From contig OY727096.1 in assembly GCA_963402885.1 (NCBI GenBank), positions 22,487,820-22,551,819 on the forward strand: a stretch of 64,000 nucleotides of DNA. The letters run 5' to 3'. The translations under genes were made by a program, and so were the position numbers. Position 1 is the stretch's first letter; the number at the start of each line of letters is the position of its first letter. This document shows positions 14,001 to 29,000 of this stretch, one piece after another. The notes below the pieces were generated by a model. The model did not search any database and was not told the origin of the DNA. It saw only the letters and a list, made by a program, of their open reading frames with translations. Source of the DNA: Antedon bifida. Lineage: Eukaryota > Echinodermata > Crinoidea > Comatulida > Antedonidae.

Positions 14001-17000
14001 AAAGGTCAACATAGATCATGATAATATTAATGATTATTTTGTTGGAATGGATAGCGATTCTTTGCCATTAATATTAATTATAAGTCAAATTTTGGTGTTA
14101 AGCATTTTATACCTAGTTAGGAAAAAATAAATCCTATTATAAGCAATCAACAAAAAGGAAATTGAAGAAAGAATAAATGATATATAAATACAGGAATAAC
14201 AATCCAGATAATAAAAAATATTAAATCGAGTTATACAAAATCTTCTATGTGTTATTTTTATTAAAAGAACAAGATTCGTGAAGTCATATGATTATTATAA
14301 TACGGTATTTTATTCTTCACTTATTATCAAGGAGTCTAAGCATTATCACTATGGCAACAGTTAGTTTGATGAGATGAGAACCATTTTGGAGAAGCTTGTT
14401 GAATAATTACTAAAGGCATCAACTTTAAAATGAGATTGCCTGCCTGAAGGTGCACAGGCAATCATAAGTGCATGAAATGCAATCTAAAAATACGAACATT
14501 CAGTATTCCGAAATGACATTTATATATTTGATAACATCAAGAACCATCGTTATCGACGTTCATAGAAATCATAAATATTTCTCATATAAACACATTGTTG
14601 GCGCTGTTCGTGATCACGATCCCCATGTAATTTACATAAATAAATTGAGAAAGATTTTGCAATACATGGTTATTCTTTGAGAAATGAAGAACAATAATTT
14701 TGTTGAATTAATCCGAATGTAAGATAAAAAAAGACTTTTTTTAAAGAGCATTACTTGTTATAATACATAATTTGTTATATAAACGTGTGACGGGTTTCCA
14801 GATATTAATGTTTGTTTTAATGTTATAGTGTACCATAAATTGTTAGTTCTGTAGTTCTTCCAAGTCGATAGGATTTCATTGAATCTTTCTACCAAACATA
14901 CGATAATAAATTTAATATAAATCTAAATTAGCCAAAATATTATTATTATTTGTGATTATCGTACCTGTATGCAACAACAAAAATCCATTGTTAATTTTAA
15001 ATCAACCAATATTGAATTTTATAGTATGACCTTTTTAATAAGTGCTGACAATCTATATTTTTACAAGCAATTTGCTGTTTTATGATGAGATACAAATGCA
15101 CTTTGAGACTGCTGCCATACTTTCTCATGCTTGTTTCAGTGTGAACAAAGAGACCGATTCCAGGTGTTTTATTTGTTAAATAATCTTTAATTAGTCAAAG
15201 AATTTGGTGGTAGCAAGTGAAAATTAGCTGCCTGAACTCATTGGAATCAAAGATCCCTCTTGAGGTATCAGTCTCAGATGTTTTTGAAGGCTCCGAATAT
15301 TTTATCATCATTCTTCAGGTGATGAAATATGTAAAGTATCACCTGCAGGAACTATCACTTTATTTTGATATCATTGCACCGGGTGTGTGAAAGACTACCG
15401 ACATTAACAGGTTTGTATTAAATGTGGTAATTACATATTCTTATCATTATATCAGAACAGGGGGGGGGGGGGAAGTCACAGATATTACACTATAGTCATA
15501 ACGCATATAAACAATTAAGATTTATAAAGACTATACTGTAGATGATCTCAGACAAATGTTTATATATACAAGAAATTCTTAATGGTAATTATTCGCGTGG
15601 ATTACTATAATTATTCAAATATATACAGCACCTTAGCAAATAAAAACAGTGATTAGAGGTATAATATGGATTTTATGTATTGGACATCCCCTAGGCATAG
15701 TCTTCTCAATAAACTAGTTGTTTTAAAAGCAAACCTTTTAGATTTAAGCAAATGTGAGAAAACAAGAGCGACTTTAAATTGCTGAAAGAGCAAGCATTAA
15801 GTTTAATATGTAATTTCACAGTTGGTCTGATTTTCTGTATTTCTTTCTTCCTTATTATAGTCATCGTATTAGTCTACTGATGAAATAACAATTTAAAAAT
15901 GCAACAAATTTGGTATCAAAGGCTTAATCGTATACTGTGATATAAATTAGATTTATAATAAATGATGTAATCTTTTAACTTTTTAATTAAACGATACAAA
16001 GTTCATATTTAAGAGTTAGTATTATAGTCTCTTGAAGATATCTTGTTAGCAGTACCTGGCCGACTTCTTATTTTTGCTGCTGAACTGCTGAATTTGAATT
16101 TGTTGAAAATAAATTAACATAGTCACTGGCGTAATGGCTATGAATACTTACTGGCTAAACTTAGGGGATGGGCCCCAGAGCATGAGAAGTCCAATACAAT
16201 AACGCCCCAGCATTGGAGGGCCCCCTTAGGAGTGCTAAACCAGGGGCCTAATTTTCCCTATGTGTTACGCCAGTTACTAATCATAGTGCTCATAACATTT
16301 GAATACCCTCTAGTTACACATAAAATTCAAAAAACTATATTTTTAATTGTAAAGAATATTTTTATTTTACAGAATATGTCTTTTGTAGAGGAGTATTATA
16401 TTTACTATGATGATAATGTTTTAATACAGTATAATAATAAAATTGGCCTTCTCTTAAGACCTTCCCATATTGTTATGCTGCAAGAGCCATATTGTTGAAT
16501 AATATAAAAAATCTGTTCAATTTAAAAACAAATCCAGTCCAAATATGACATAATTATTATTATTTTCTAATGTGTTTACTACTGTTAGCATAGACTTTAG
16601 TTCCAGTATGTAGTCTTCCAAGATTCTTGATTGGTTTCAAAGTGAAAAATAAATTTACATTTGAAAATTGGAATAGGTGTTTCTAGTAAATAAGTACTAA
16701 TTAGGCTTTGTTCATTAACATGAGATAGGACTAATGAGTAAGGACTTGTCGGTGATGACTTAATTACCGTTTTTCTTTGTTCATTTTTCATGAAAGCCAT
16801 ATGATGAAGTAAATTGATTACATGATATCAGTACAACAACAAAGTGTTACGCATATTGCAGACAATACACCAAATGTAACAATAAAATAGCATCGATGAA
16901 AGAAATCTTGCCATCTCTTTAGCTCTTTTACATTTTGATTTTAATTTTAATCATATCCAACAAATATTACCCCACTGCATATACATTTAAAAAGCTGCCT

Positions 17001-20000
17001 GCACTAATTAAACAAGTAATAACTGAATTTTGAAATAAAAACACAAATTTAAGTGGGAAAATAAAAAAAAATAAATAAATGTTGAGCACTGTATATAAAC
17101 ATACAATATTATGTGTATCTGTTTTTTTAATTTGCATTTTATTATTGTTAAAAATATATTTGCCAGTCAGTTACTGACACTAGAAGGTTGTTTTGAATAG
17201 TCAGTTACTGATACCAAAACAGAGACCAGTATACAAATAATATTAAACAACAGAAAATGTTAAAAAAAACCTGAACATTCTTTAGCACTGTTCATTGTCA
17301 AAATTAGGGCCTAAATATCACTTTTCCATTCTAATAGTAGAATTATTAAATGGCATGTGATACGCAATCAACCAATCACATGGCAAAGATACACCCAGGT
17401 TAGTTTATAACAGACTAGAATATTTTAAGTAATTAAAATGACTTACCCTGCTAATACTATGAAGAAGTCAAGTTTGTTCCAAGATTCCGTCAAATATCCA
17501 TTTTTCCCTTTAATTCCCATCGCAGTCATTTTGATCAGCATTTCAACAGCAAAAAATCCAAATATAAAATGATCGAATCCTGCTAGCACCAGGCACCTAG
17601 TTGAGTCGCATGTTGTGTCCTCGCACGGACGATACATCCCCAGTGTCACACAGTTCAAGATAATTATTAGCATACTGACCCGCTCAAACCATGTAAATAT
17701 ATTGTTAAGAAAAACATTTTTTAAAGAATACTGAATGCATCTACAGAACCATTGTATAAGATAAAACAATTATAATTTATCAAGATAATATAAAAAATTT
17801 AATGGAAAAATTGTGATATATTTATACTGTTTTATATTGCATTATATCTTAGCCGAATGTTTCTATGGATGGAAAAATTCTATCATGTTATAATCTAAAG
17901 ACATAACGTGACTGAAAGCATGGAAGAGTGGGTGTTTAGACTATGAAATATGTTTTAGTAATTGAACACGAATACATTATACTATTGAATATACTAATAT
18001 TCTTTTGGTAAATAATAATATTTTTTTGGCAAGTTAAAAAAAGGATTAAACAAGACACAATGTTTTTGTTTTGTCAATTGATAAAGTATAATACATTTGT
18101 GATTTCTGTATTAGATTAGATCACATCTTCTCATTCATCTTTATCTTGCTTAATTGATCTGCAATTGATTTTAATTTGGGAGAACAATGTAATCTCCAAT
18201 CTTTAATTTTCCACGAATTATAACAATACTATGAAAACAGCCAATACTTGAACAATTAATTTAAAATCTGTTCTTTACTGACTATTTTACAATCATAAAC
18301 TCTGTGCGAAAACCTGACACAGCATGGTATAAACAATAATAATTTCATATCTGGCGAACCGTTGCAAACTTCATGTTAACCTAAATTCTATGGCATTGAT
18401 AGCCGAGTCCAGTCTCCGGGGAGTCGTGCCCAATGCATTGAAATTGTATTAAAAAGCGATCTTCACACCAATGCAGTGGTTAATAGCATCAGAAAGTTTA
18501 TGCGTGTCTAGGCGCATTGGAATTAATCACGCGTAAATCGTGTGATAATCATGCATGGTTTATGTAGTAGAAGAGATGGATATAAAGTGATGATTGAAGA
18601 AGAAAAAGTACAAATTCCAAGTTGGTATTTAGAAAGTCGAAAAAATAATTACAAATATTTGGAACTTTATGAACTTTTAAATGATAGCTTACAGTAATTT
18701 ATAACTTTTAAAGTTTACAAATCACAGTTTTAGTTAAACTATAATAAATTTGTATAAAAACAGATAGTTTATAGAAAATCACTAAGAAATATACCTTACA
18801 AAATATTACATACAGTACCATGCATTGCAATAAAAAAAAAAGGTTAAATTGCATTGATCGGATAATGTAATATAAAAATCACTTTAAAGTTCAGTGGAGA
18901 CATTTCATTAATGTATTTTATGTGTTCCAAAAGGTAATGTCAAATAATTTACATTTATGCTTTGTACTGTAGCTCGTAACACAACAACATTACAAAAGAA
19001 ATGATGACGGCTGTTTGTGGGGGGGGCGTCTCCATGTGTGGCCATGGTCTTTTGTCTTTTCATATTATAACGCGCTCTCTCTCTTCATCTAATCAAGTAA
19101 AAGCTAGGCATGAAATAGAATATAAAATAACACATTTCTATACTAGTATGCATATATAAATAATAATAAAATGTCATGTTTTTAAAAGGATCATAATAAT
19201 GTCATATCAAATTAATTCAATGGTAAATTTTTGCAGAAATGACGAACTATTAACTGTAATGTCTATCATAATTAAATTATTTTGAGTTTTCACATCGTTT
19301 TACTATTAATTCTTTAAATCAAAGTCAATGCTGTCAAAGTTATTGTTTGCTTTGACCATTAATTCCAATGTGACCTCAACCTAGTAATGCAGTGCACACT
19401 TTACAGATACAACAGATTGCCAAAGCAAACACAGCTACAGATCACATTTGTCAATCATAATACAGAATATCATGTAATAGCATTAAGTACAAGAGACACT
19501 AAAGCTCTGTCTACACTATCAAACTAGTTTGACAACAAAGGTGTGATTGGCCAAATATGGTAATGATATGACATCATCATGTCCATATATGGGCACATCA
19601 CATTTTTTTGTCATATAAAATTTAATAATGTAGACAGGGCATACTATCAAACTAATTTGAAAAAAACGTGTGATGCATCCAAATATGGTAGTTATATGCC
19701 CAAATATAACAGTGATATGACATCTTAAGCCATATTTGATAAATACCAAATGTACCCAATGTTCTTCTATTCTACCACGTTTCACCAGATTTTCTGTACT
19801 GTATCTCCACATGGCATATCCAGTATCATAGAAAAGTTCTGTATACACTGTCACAATGGTACCTATAAGGTTAGGTTAGGCTTATGGTCTCATGCATATT
19901 TAATATAAGTCTCATGCATATTTATGAGGCAAAACTTATTTTCCACATCTGGTGTTTTGGTGGTTTTCTATCGAAAAACCACAATGTTGAAATATAAAGA

Positions 20001-23000
20001 AGACAATTATTATATAAAGAAAATTGGCAGAAATTGTTTAATTTTTTGTAAGGATGTGAGATACATAATACCGTATTAACAGAAAATGAAACAAATTCAA
20101 GACATATTACATCATAAGTTCAAGTTACATTATATTATTATCTAATATAAAATATATTAATATAAATGTATCTATTTTCTAAGAAATATATTGGCAAAAA
20201 AGGCACAAGAAATTCTTTGTTTCTCGTTTATCAAAGCGAAAGCGACGTAGTAAAAAGAAAATGAAACAAATCCTACACTGAGACGATTCAAATTTATACA
20301 AGTGCAATAAACATGCTATTGCATGTCAATCATTTTCTGAACTTTAAACAAACAGAAATTGTTCAACTAGACATGAAACTCGTCACTTTGACGAGTTAGT
20401 TATCCGCACCACGACAAACGCCACGTGCACGTCATACGTTGGAATATTGCACACAGATAAAGATTATGGCATTATGACAAGAACTGAAGAATATGATATG
20501 CTGTTAGTGCTGAATTCTTTCAATTTTGTGGCATATAGTATATACATGCAAACAGTATAAGCTGTATACATATTACATACAGTGTAGAATAGGTGAAATT
20601 ACGGGACCCGCCATTTATTCCAATTTTTAACATGGCGACGGTATCAAAATGAAACCCTTAGATAGCAATTTCAGAAGTAAATTATCTCAGGAACAACATA
20701 TTAACGTGTAGAAGAAATTTGAATACGTAAAATATAGATGCGCACCCTTTTAAATGTGATGAACTATTACGCAAAATATGAAAATACGACTTTTTTTATT
20801 CAACTGGCCATATGATGACGTCACAACATCCGATTGGCAAAATGTTTACATGAATTCGTATCTACAATCCAATTGCTTCCAGAAAACGTTTTAATCGTGA
20901 TTATCACATTTTATTCTTACGAGCTATTACAGATTAAAATTTACTGTAAAGATGAAATTAATGACCCACGTAATTAAAATTTTTATGCATGATGACGTCA
21001 TAAAAATTAAAATATTTTTATCTCATGCTAAAGAAAGTTGATTGACCTACACAATATATAAATGTAGGAGAAAAAGGAATACAGATAAGCGTGATGCGCT
21101 CCATTGAATGTGATGAGCAATAACGAAAGAGACAAAAATCCTATATTTTACATTCGTGTGGCCATACGATGACGTCACAATGTTTTTTTAGCCTTATTGA
21201 TGCATGATCCGATATCTACAACTCATCAACTTCTAGATTTTGTAATAAAAATAAACGGTTAACGGTTTACTTTAGAAACTATGACTGTTTAAAAAAAGAC
21301 ATAATTTTGAAGATTTTTTAAGCTTTTTCATAAAAAACGCGCACGAATTGTCTAATTCAACGTGTTCGTATGGCGTTATTTAAACTGGAAAAGGTCTAAA
21401 TTGTTTTCAAAATTACTAGGAAAGGCTTGAAAAATATAATTCAAGAGAAAAAAATATGATTTTAACGCTACGTGCGCACCGCGCGTGTAAAAAATTGCGC
21501 GCCCGTGGGAATTTTTGACATGCTCAAAATGACAAGAAACGCGTAAAAAGTTGATTAGAAATTAATTTTGCGCATTTTGAAATTTTAAATGCGCGTGCGC
21601 GCGTAACTTCTTGTGAAACATGCCATTTTTAATCCGTAGAAAGTTTGCCCCTGATATGCCTTAAATTTTGTCAAAGTGTCAATACTAAATGACTTTTGGT
21701 TTTTAATCTATGATCAATCATTGAAATTCATAAAATTGCGCGTAAGTCACGTTGCGCAACTATGACGTCATTCAAAAATAGGAGGTGCACAACTTCACGT
21801 AAATGCCCATATGTTGTCAAAGTTATGAAATGTTATGTTTACACATTTTAGAGGAACACGACTCACAAAAAGGAAGGAAGGAAAGAAGAACTAGACATGA
21901 AACTCGTCACTTTGACGAGTTAGTTATCCGCACAACGACAAACGCCATGTGCACGTCATACGTTGGAATATTGCACACAGATAAAGATTATGGCATTATG
22001 ACAAGAACTGAAGAATATGATATGCTGTTAGTTCTGAATTCTGTCAATTTGTGTCATATAGTATATACATGCAAACAGTATAATCTGTATACATATTACA
22101 TACAGTGTAGAATAGGTGAAATTACGGGACCCGCCATTTATTCCAATTTTTAACATGGCGACGGTATAAAAAAGAAACACTTAAATAGCAATTTCTGAAG
22201 GAAATTATCTCAGGAACAACATATTAACGTGTAGAAGAAATTTGAATACGTAAAATATAGATGCGCACCCTTTTAAATGTGATGAACTATTACGCAAAAT
22301 ATGAAAATACGACTTTTTTTATTCAACTGGCCATATGATGATGTCACAACATCCGATTGGCAAAATGTTTACATGAATTCGTATCTACAATCCAATAGCT
22401 TCCAGAAAACGTTTTAATCGTGATTATCACATTTTATTCTTACGAGCTATTACAGATTAAAATTTACTGTAAAGATGAAATTAATGACCCACGTAATTAA
22501 AATTTTTAGGCATGATGACGTCAAAAAAATTAAAATATTTTTACCCCATGCGAAAGGTAGTTGATTGACCTAAAAAATATCAAAATCTGGGTTAAAATGA
22601 AAAACGGATAAGCAAAGATGCGCTCTATTAAATGTGATGCTCTATGACAAAAGATACAAAAATCCTATATTTTATATTCGCATGGCCATACGATGACGTC
22701 ACAATGTCCTGTTAGCAATATTGATGCATGATACGATATCTACAACTCATCATCTTCCAGAATACGTAATAAAAATAACTTTTACCGTTTAGTTTAGAAA
22801 CTACGACTGTTTTAAAAAAGGTATAATTTTGACAAATTTTAAGGAATTTTTGAACTTTTTCATCAAAAACGTACGTAAATTATCCAATTCGACGTGCTGG
22901 TATGACGTTAATTTTAAGTCGAAATTGTTTAAAAGTTGGTAAAATTACTTGAAAAGGCTGGAAAAACATAAATCACGCGGAAAAAATTGTTTTTAACGCT

Positions 23001-26000
23001 ACGTGCGCACCGCGCGCATAAAAAATATGCGCGCGCGTGGGAATTTTTGACATGCTCAAAATGACATAAAACGCGTAGAAAGTTGATTAGAAATTGATTT
23101 TTCGCTTTTAGAAATTTTAAACGCGCGTGCGCGCGTAACTTCGTGTAAAACATGCCATTTTTTTCTCACAGTCAGTTAGCGCAAGATATAACTTAAACTT
23201 TTTCTAAGTTCCAAATTAAAATGTTATATGGTTTTCGATCTATGTTAAATACGCGAAATTCATAAAAACGCGCGTAAGTCACGTTGCGCAACTATGACGT
23301 CATTCACAATAGCGGGTGCACAACTTCACGTGAACGCCCACATGTTGACAAAGTTATAAAATGTTATGTTTACACGTTTTTGAGTTACGCGTGACACAAA
23401 AATGACAGAAAGAAAGAAGAATACAGAAAAAAAAAAAAAAGATGATGAAACAGGACAGTTACAAGGAGTTATCCGCTAAATGCGGATAACTAATGAAAAT
23501 GATTTTTACAATCACAAGGGTTATCCGCAACTTCTAAGTTGCGGATAACCAACTAGATTTGAACTCGTCACTTTGACGAGTTCGGGTTATCCGCGCAAAC
23601 GCAACATGCACATACTTAACCATATGAACCTCAACAATTATTATGCCATCCTATGACATGAAATAAATATGTTTACAGTGCTGAATTGTACCTATTATGT
23701 AGCATACATCATATTACAGTATTTTACAGAATAAACTGTATATGTTATATACAGTGTAGCATAGACAAAATTATGAGACCCATCTTTTAAATCCAATTAT
23801 TAACACGATGACGTCATCAAATTGACATATAAAGATAACAATTTTAGAAGATAATTATCTAAATAATTACATTAAATCAAATTTGAAGAATTTTGGGCAC
23901 GTAAAAGTGAGATGCGCTCTATTTAATATGATGAGCAATAACGAAAGAGTAAAAAATCCTATATTTTACATTCGTGTGGCCATACGATGACGTCATAACA
24001 TCCGAGTGGTAAAGGTTCTGCATGAATTCATATCTACAACATATCTGCTTACATATTAAATTAAAAAAATTGGGGGTCGTGGATGATCCTGAGGAGCTAT
24101 AATAGATTAAAAATAGGCTTATTTTTGACAATATGTTGTCACTTTTGCAACTAAAACGCGCGCAAATTGTCTAAATCAACGTGTTCGTATGACGTCATTT
24201 TAATTTGAAATGATGTAAATCTTTTTTAAAATGACTAAGAAAGGCTGTAAAATCATAATTCAAGAAAAAAACACATGATTTTCATGCTCCGTGCGCACCT
24301 TACGCGTAATTTTTTTTGCGCGCGTGGGAATTTTTGACATGTTTCAATTGTCATGATCAGCGTAGAAAGTTGATTAGAAATTAATTTTGCGCATTTTAAA
24401 ATTTTAAATGCGCGTGCGCACGTAACTTCTTGTGAAACATGTCATTTTTAATCCATAGAAAGTTTGCCCTTGATATGACTTAAATTTTCACTAAGTGTCA
24501 AAACAAAATGACTTTTGGTTTATAATCTATGATCAATCATTGAAATTCATAAAATCGCGCGTAACTTACGCTGCGCGACTCTAACGTCATTAAAAATATG
24601 GAGGTGCACAATTTCACGTAAATTTCCATATGTTGACCAAGTTATGAAATGTCATGTTTACAAGAATGACAGATATGCGTGACACAAAATTCTGGGAAAG
24701 AAAGAAGAATAACAAAGAAGATAAAAAAAGAAACGTGACAATAACAAGGGTTATCCGCAACTAAGTTGCTAAGTTGCGGATAACCAACTAGATTTGAACT
24801 CGTCACTTTGACGAGTTCGGGTTATCCGCGCAAACGCAACATGCACATACTTAACTATATGAACCTCGACAATTATTATGCCATTCCATGACATGAAATA
24901 AATATGTTTACAGTGCTGAATTGTACCTATTATGTAGCACTAGCATACACCATATTACAGTATTTTACAGAATAAACTGTATATGTTATATACAGTGTAG
25001 CATAGACAAAATTACGAGGCCCATCTTTTAAATCCAATTATTAACACGATGACATCATCAAATTGACAAATAAAGATAACAATTTTAGAAGATAATTATC
25101 TAAATAATTACATTAAAACAAATTTGAAGAATTTTGGGCACGTAAAAGTGAGATGCGCTCTCGTTTAAACGCAATGAACTTTTATGCAAGAGATGAAAAT
25201 ATGACTTTTTGAATTCAACTGGCCATATGATGACGTCACAACATCTGATTGGCAAAATATTCACATCAATTTGTATCTACAATTCAATAGCTTCCAGAAA
25301 ACATTTTAATCATGATTATCACTTTTTATTCTGACAAGCTATAACAGATTAAAATTTACTGTAAAAATGAAAATAAGTGAACCACGTTATTTACATTTTT
25401 AGACATGATGACGTCATAAAAATTAAAATATTTTTAACTCATGCGAAAAACAGTTGATTGACGTAGACAATATTAAAATCTCGGGGAAAATGGAATACGT
25501 ATAAGCGAGATGCGCTCTGTTGAATGTAATGAGCAATAACGAAAGAGAAAAAAATCCTATATTTTACATTCGTGTGGCCATACGATGACGTCATAATATC
25601 CGAGAGGTAAAAATTCTGCATGAATTCATATCTACAGTATATCTTCTAACATAATAAGTTAAAGAAATTGGGGGTCACCTTCGATCCTGAAGAGCTATAA
25701 TAGATTCAAAATTGGCATCATTTTGACAATATTTTATAACTTTTTCAACTAAAACGCACGCAAATTGTCTAAATCAACGTGTTCGTATGACGTCATTTTA
25801 ACTTTAAATGATGTCAATCTTTTTTAAAATGACTAGAAAAGGCTGTAAAATCATGATTCAAGAGAAAAAAACATGATTTACATGCTCCGCGCGCACCTTA
25901 CGCGTAAATTTTTTCGCGCGCGTGGGAATTTTTGACATGCTTAAAATGTCATGATCAGCGTAAAAAGTTGATTATAAATTAATTTTGCGCATTTTGAAAT

Positions 26001-29000
26001 TTTAAATGCGCGTGCGCGCGTAACTTCTTGTGAAACGTGCCATTTTTAATCCATAGAAAGTTTGCCCTTGATATGACTTAAATTTTCACCAAGTGTCAAT
26101 AAAAAATGACTTTCGGTTTATAATCTATAACCAATCATTGAAATTCATAAAATCGCGCGTAACTTGCGCTGCGCGACTCTAAATTCATATAACGAAGTTT
26201 CTTGCACATCTACAGCTACAGGTCAATCTTTTGACAAAGTTATACTATCTTATGTTGACAAGGATGAGAGATATACGACGCACAAAAATCCGGGAAAGAA
26301 ATAAGAATAAAGATGAAAAAAAAAGATATTTACAATCACATGGGTTATCCGCAACTAAGTTGCGGATAACCAACTAGATTTGAACTCGTCACTTCGACGA
26401 GTTCGGGTTATCCGCGCAAACGCAACATGCACATACGTTTAAAATATATGAACGCCGACAATTATTATGCCATCCTATGACATGAATTAAATATGTTTAC
26501 AGTGCTGAATTGTACCTATTTTGTAGCATACAGCATATTACAGTATTTACAGAATACATTGTATGTTATATACAGTGCAGCATAGACGAAATTACGAGAC
26601 CCATCGTTTAAATCCAATTATTAACAAGATGACGTCATCAAATTGACATATAAAGATAACAATTTTTGAAGGTAATTATCTAAATAATTACATTAATACA
26701 AATTTGAAGAATTTTGAGCACGTAAAAGTGAGATGCGCTCTCGTTTAAATGCAATGAACTTTTACGCAAGAGATGAAAATATGACTTTTTAAATTCAACT
26801 GGCCATATGATGACGTCACAACATCTGATTGGCAAAATATTCACATGAATTTGTATCTACAATCCAATAGCTTCCAGAAAACGTTTTAATCATGATTATC
26901 ACTTTTTATTCTGACGAGTTATAACAGATTGAAATTTACTGTAAAGATGAAAATAGGTGACCCACGTTATTTACATTTTTAGACATGATGACGTCATAAA
27001 AATTAAAATATTTTTAACTCATGCGAAAGATAGTTGATTGACCTAGACAGTATTAAAATATATGAGGAAATGGAATACGTATAAGCGAGATGCGCTCTAT
27101 TTAATGTAATGAGCAATAACGAAACAGTCAAAAATCCAAAATTTTACATTCGTTTGGCCATACGATGACGTCATAACATCCGAGGGGTAAAGATTCTGCA
27201 TGAATTCATATCTACAACATATCTGCTTCTATATTAAATAAAAAAAATTGGGGGTAACGGTTGATCCTGAGGAGCTATAATAGATTCAAAATAGGCATAA
27301 TTTTGACAAAATTTTGTCACTTTTGCAACTAAAACGCGCGCAAATGGTCTAAATCAACGTATTCGTATGACGTCATTTTAATTTGAAATGATGTAAATCT
27401 TTTTTAAAATGACTAAGAAAGGCTGTAAAATCATAATTCAAGAAAAAAACACATGATTTTCATGCTCCGTGCGCACCTTACGCGTAAATTTTTTCGCGCG
27501 CGTGGGAATTTTTTACATGCTCAAAATGTCATGATCAGCGTAGAAAATTGATTAGAAATTAATTTTGCGCATTTTTAAATTTTAAATGCGCGTGCGCGCG
27601 TAACTTCTTGTGAAACATGTCATTTTTAATCCATAGAAAGTTTGCCCTTGATATGACTTAAATTTTTACCAAGTGTCAATACAAAATGACTTTTGGTTTA
27701 TAATCTATGACCTATCATTGAAATTCATAAAATTGCGCGTAACTTACGCTGCGCGACTCTAACGTCATTAAAAATATGGAGGTGCACAACTTCAGGTAAA
27801 TGTCCATATAATGAAAAAGTTATACAAAAGATATATTCACAAGCAATAGGGGATATGCGACGCACAAAAATCCGGGAAAGAAAGAAGAATAACAAAGAAG
27901 ATGAAGATGAAAAAAAAGATATTTACAATCACATGGGTTATCCGCAACTAAGTTGCGGATAACCAAAAATATTGATCTCATACAATAACAAGGAGTTATC
28001 CGCTTGGTATACCAAGCGGATAACTAATAAAACAATTTATTATGTATTGTTGATGGACTGTATTTAAATGATTTAATAACATCTATCTTTTAACACCAGT
28101 AGTGTCAAAGCATGTATTCTACTTGCTACTAAAGCACTGTCTACACTATCAAACTAGTTTGACAAAAAAAGTGTTATGTGCCCAAATATGGTAGTGATAT
28201 GCCCAAATATGGTAGTGATATGACATCATCATGTCCATATATGGGCACATCACATTTTTTTGGCACATAAAAAGTTTGATAGTGTAGACAGAGCTTAAAC
28301 TCACGCAGTTGGCACACTCCTCCTGACCTATGTGATAATGGCAATTTTCCACAAACATGTGTTTTTCAGACCAATTTCTTTGAAACGGGTGAACAACTCA
28401 TTCATTCAAGTTGCATAGAGATTATGAATTATTAAATACATGTTGAATAGAACATGCAACCTGTCATTTTGTCTGGGTTTGTTCATAGGACTTGCTTATT
28501 TGGTAAAATGTATTACATGATCATTTTAATCACAGAGAGAAGAATAACTGACAACGGTCATTGGCAATCAGTGAACAATAAATTATCGCTGCACGCACAC
28601 ACGTATGGTAATATAATATTTCCACCGTTCAGGACAAAAATAGAAATCAAAGGCCTATCTGTCAAGCATTGATGGAATTCTAAAATTGCTAGGTTATCTA
28701 TCTACCAGTCCAGCACGTGTTGCTAAGTTTGAAATATTTGAAGCAGTAGATCATGATCGATGAGACAATTTAGCCTAAGCAGCCAGATATTTCCTGCCTA
28801 CATTCTTGTACGATGTCTTTTTTTTAAACCACATACAAATGTTTGCCTATAAATCAACCATACCTTTATAATACAGTTGCAACTCTGTACAAGTAGACTG
28901 TAGCTATAAAACAGTCATGCAGATTTCTTTCATTGTAATATTTAAAAGATTTAAACAAAATTTATAGATCTATAATTTTGTTACAATGACTCGACACACT

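Larger units (their letters stand above)
11004..17446. other. Cav3 intron between coding exons 2 and 3
   Basis: 6.4-kb GT-AG intron. Holds a CTGCAG-rich repeat, a 17-bp minisatellite, a GAT-rich minisatellite, two hAT-like fragments and a G homopolymer (about 15462). 14020-16110 shows no recognisable feature. Confidence 0.65.

Noticed and set aside
17731..17740. In-frame AG acceptors for Cav3 exon 2
   Set aside because: They would add about 12-16 residues not seen in the family and would need an exon 1 GT donor at a weak site. The AC end with U12 branch point restores the family sequence exactly.
21803..22153. 116-residue ORF across the junction of elements 2 and 3
   Set aside because: Spans two transposon copies, has no conservation with copies 1 and 4-6, and encodes nothing recognisable.
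28454..28672. 72-residue plus ORF beyond the element array
   Set aside because: No homology recognised, A+T-rich intronic context, no supporting signals.
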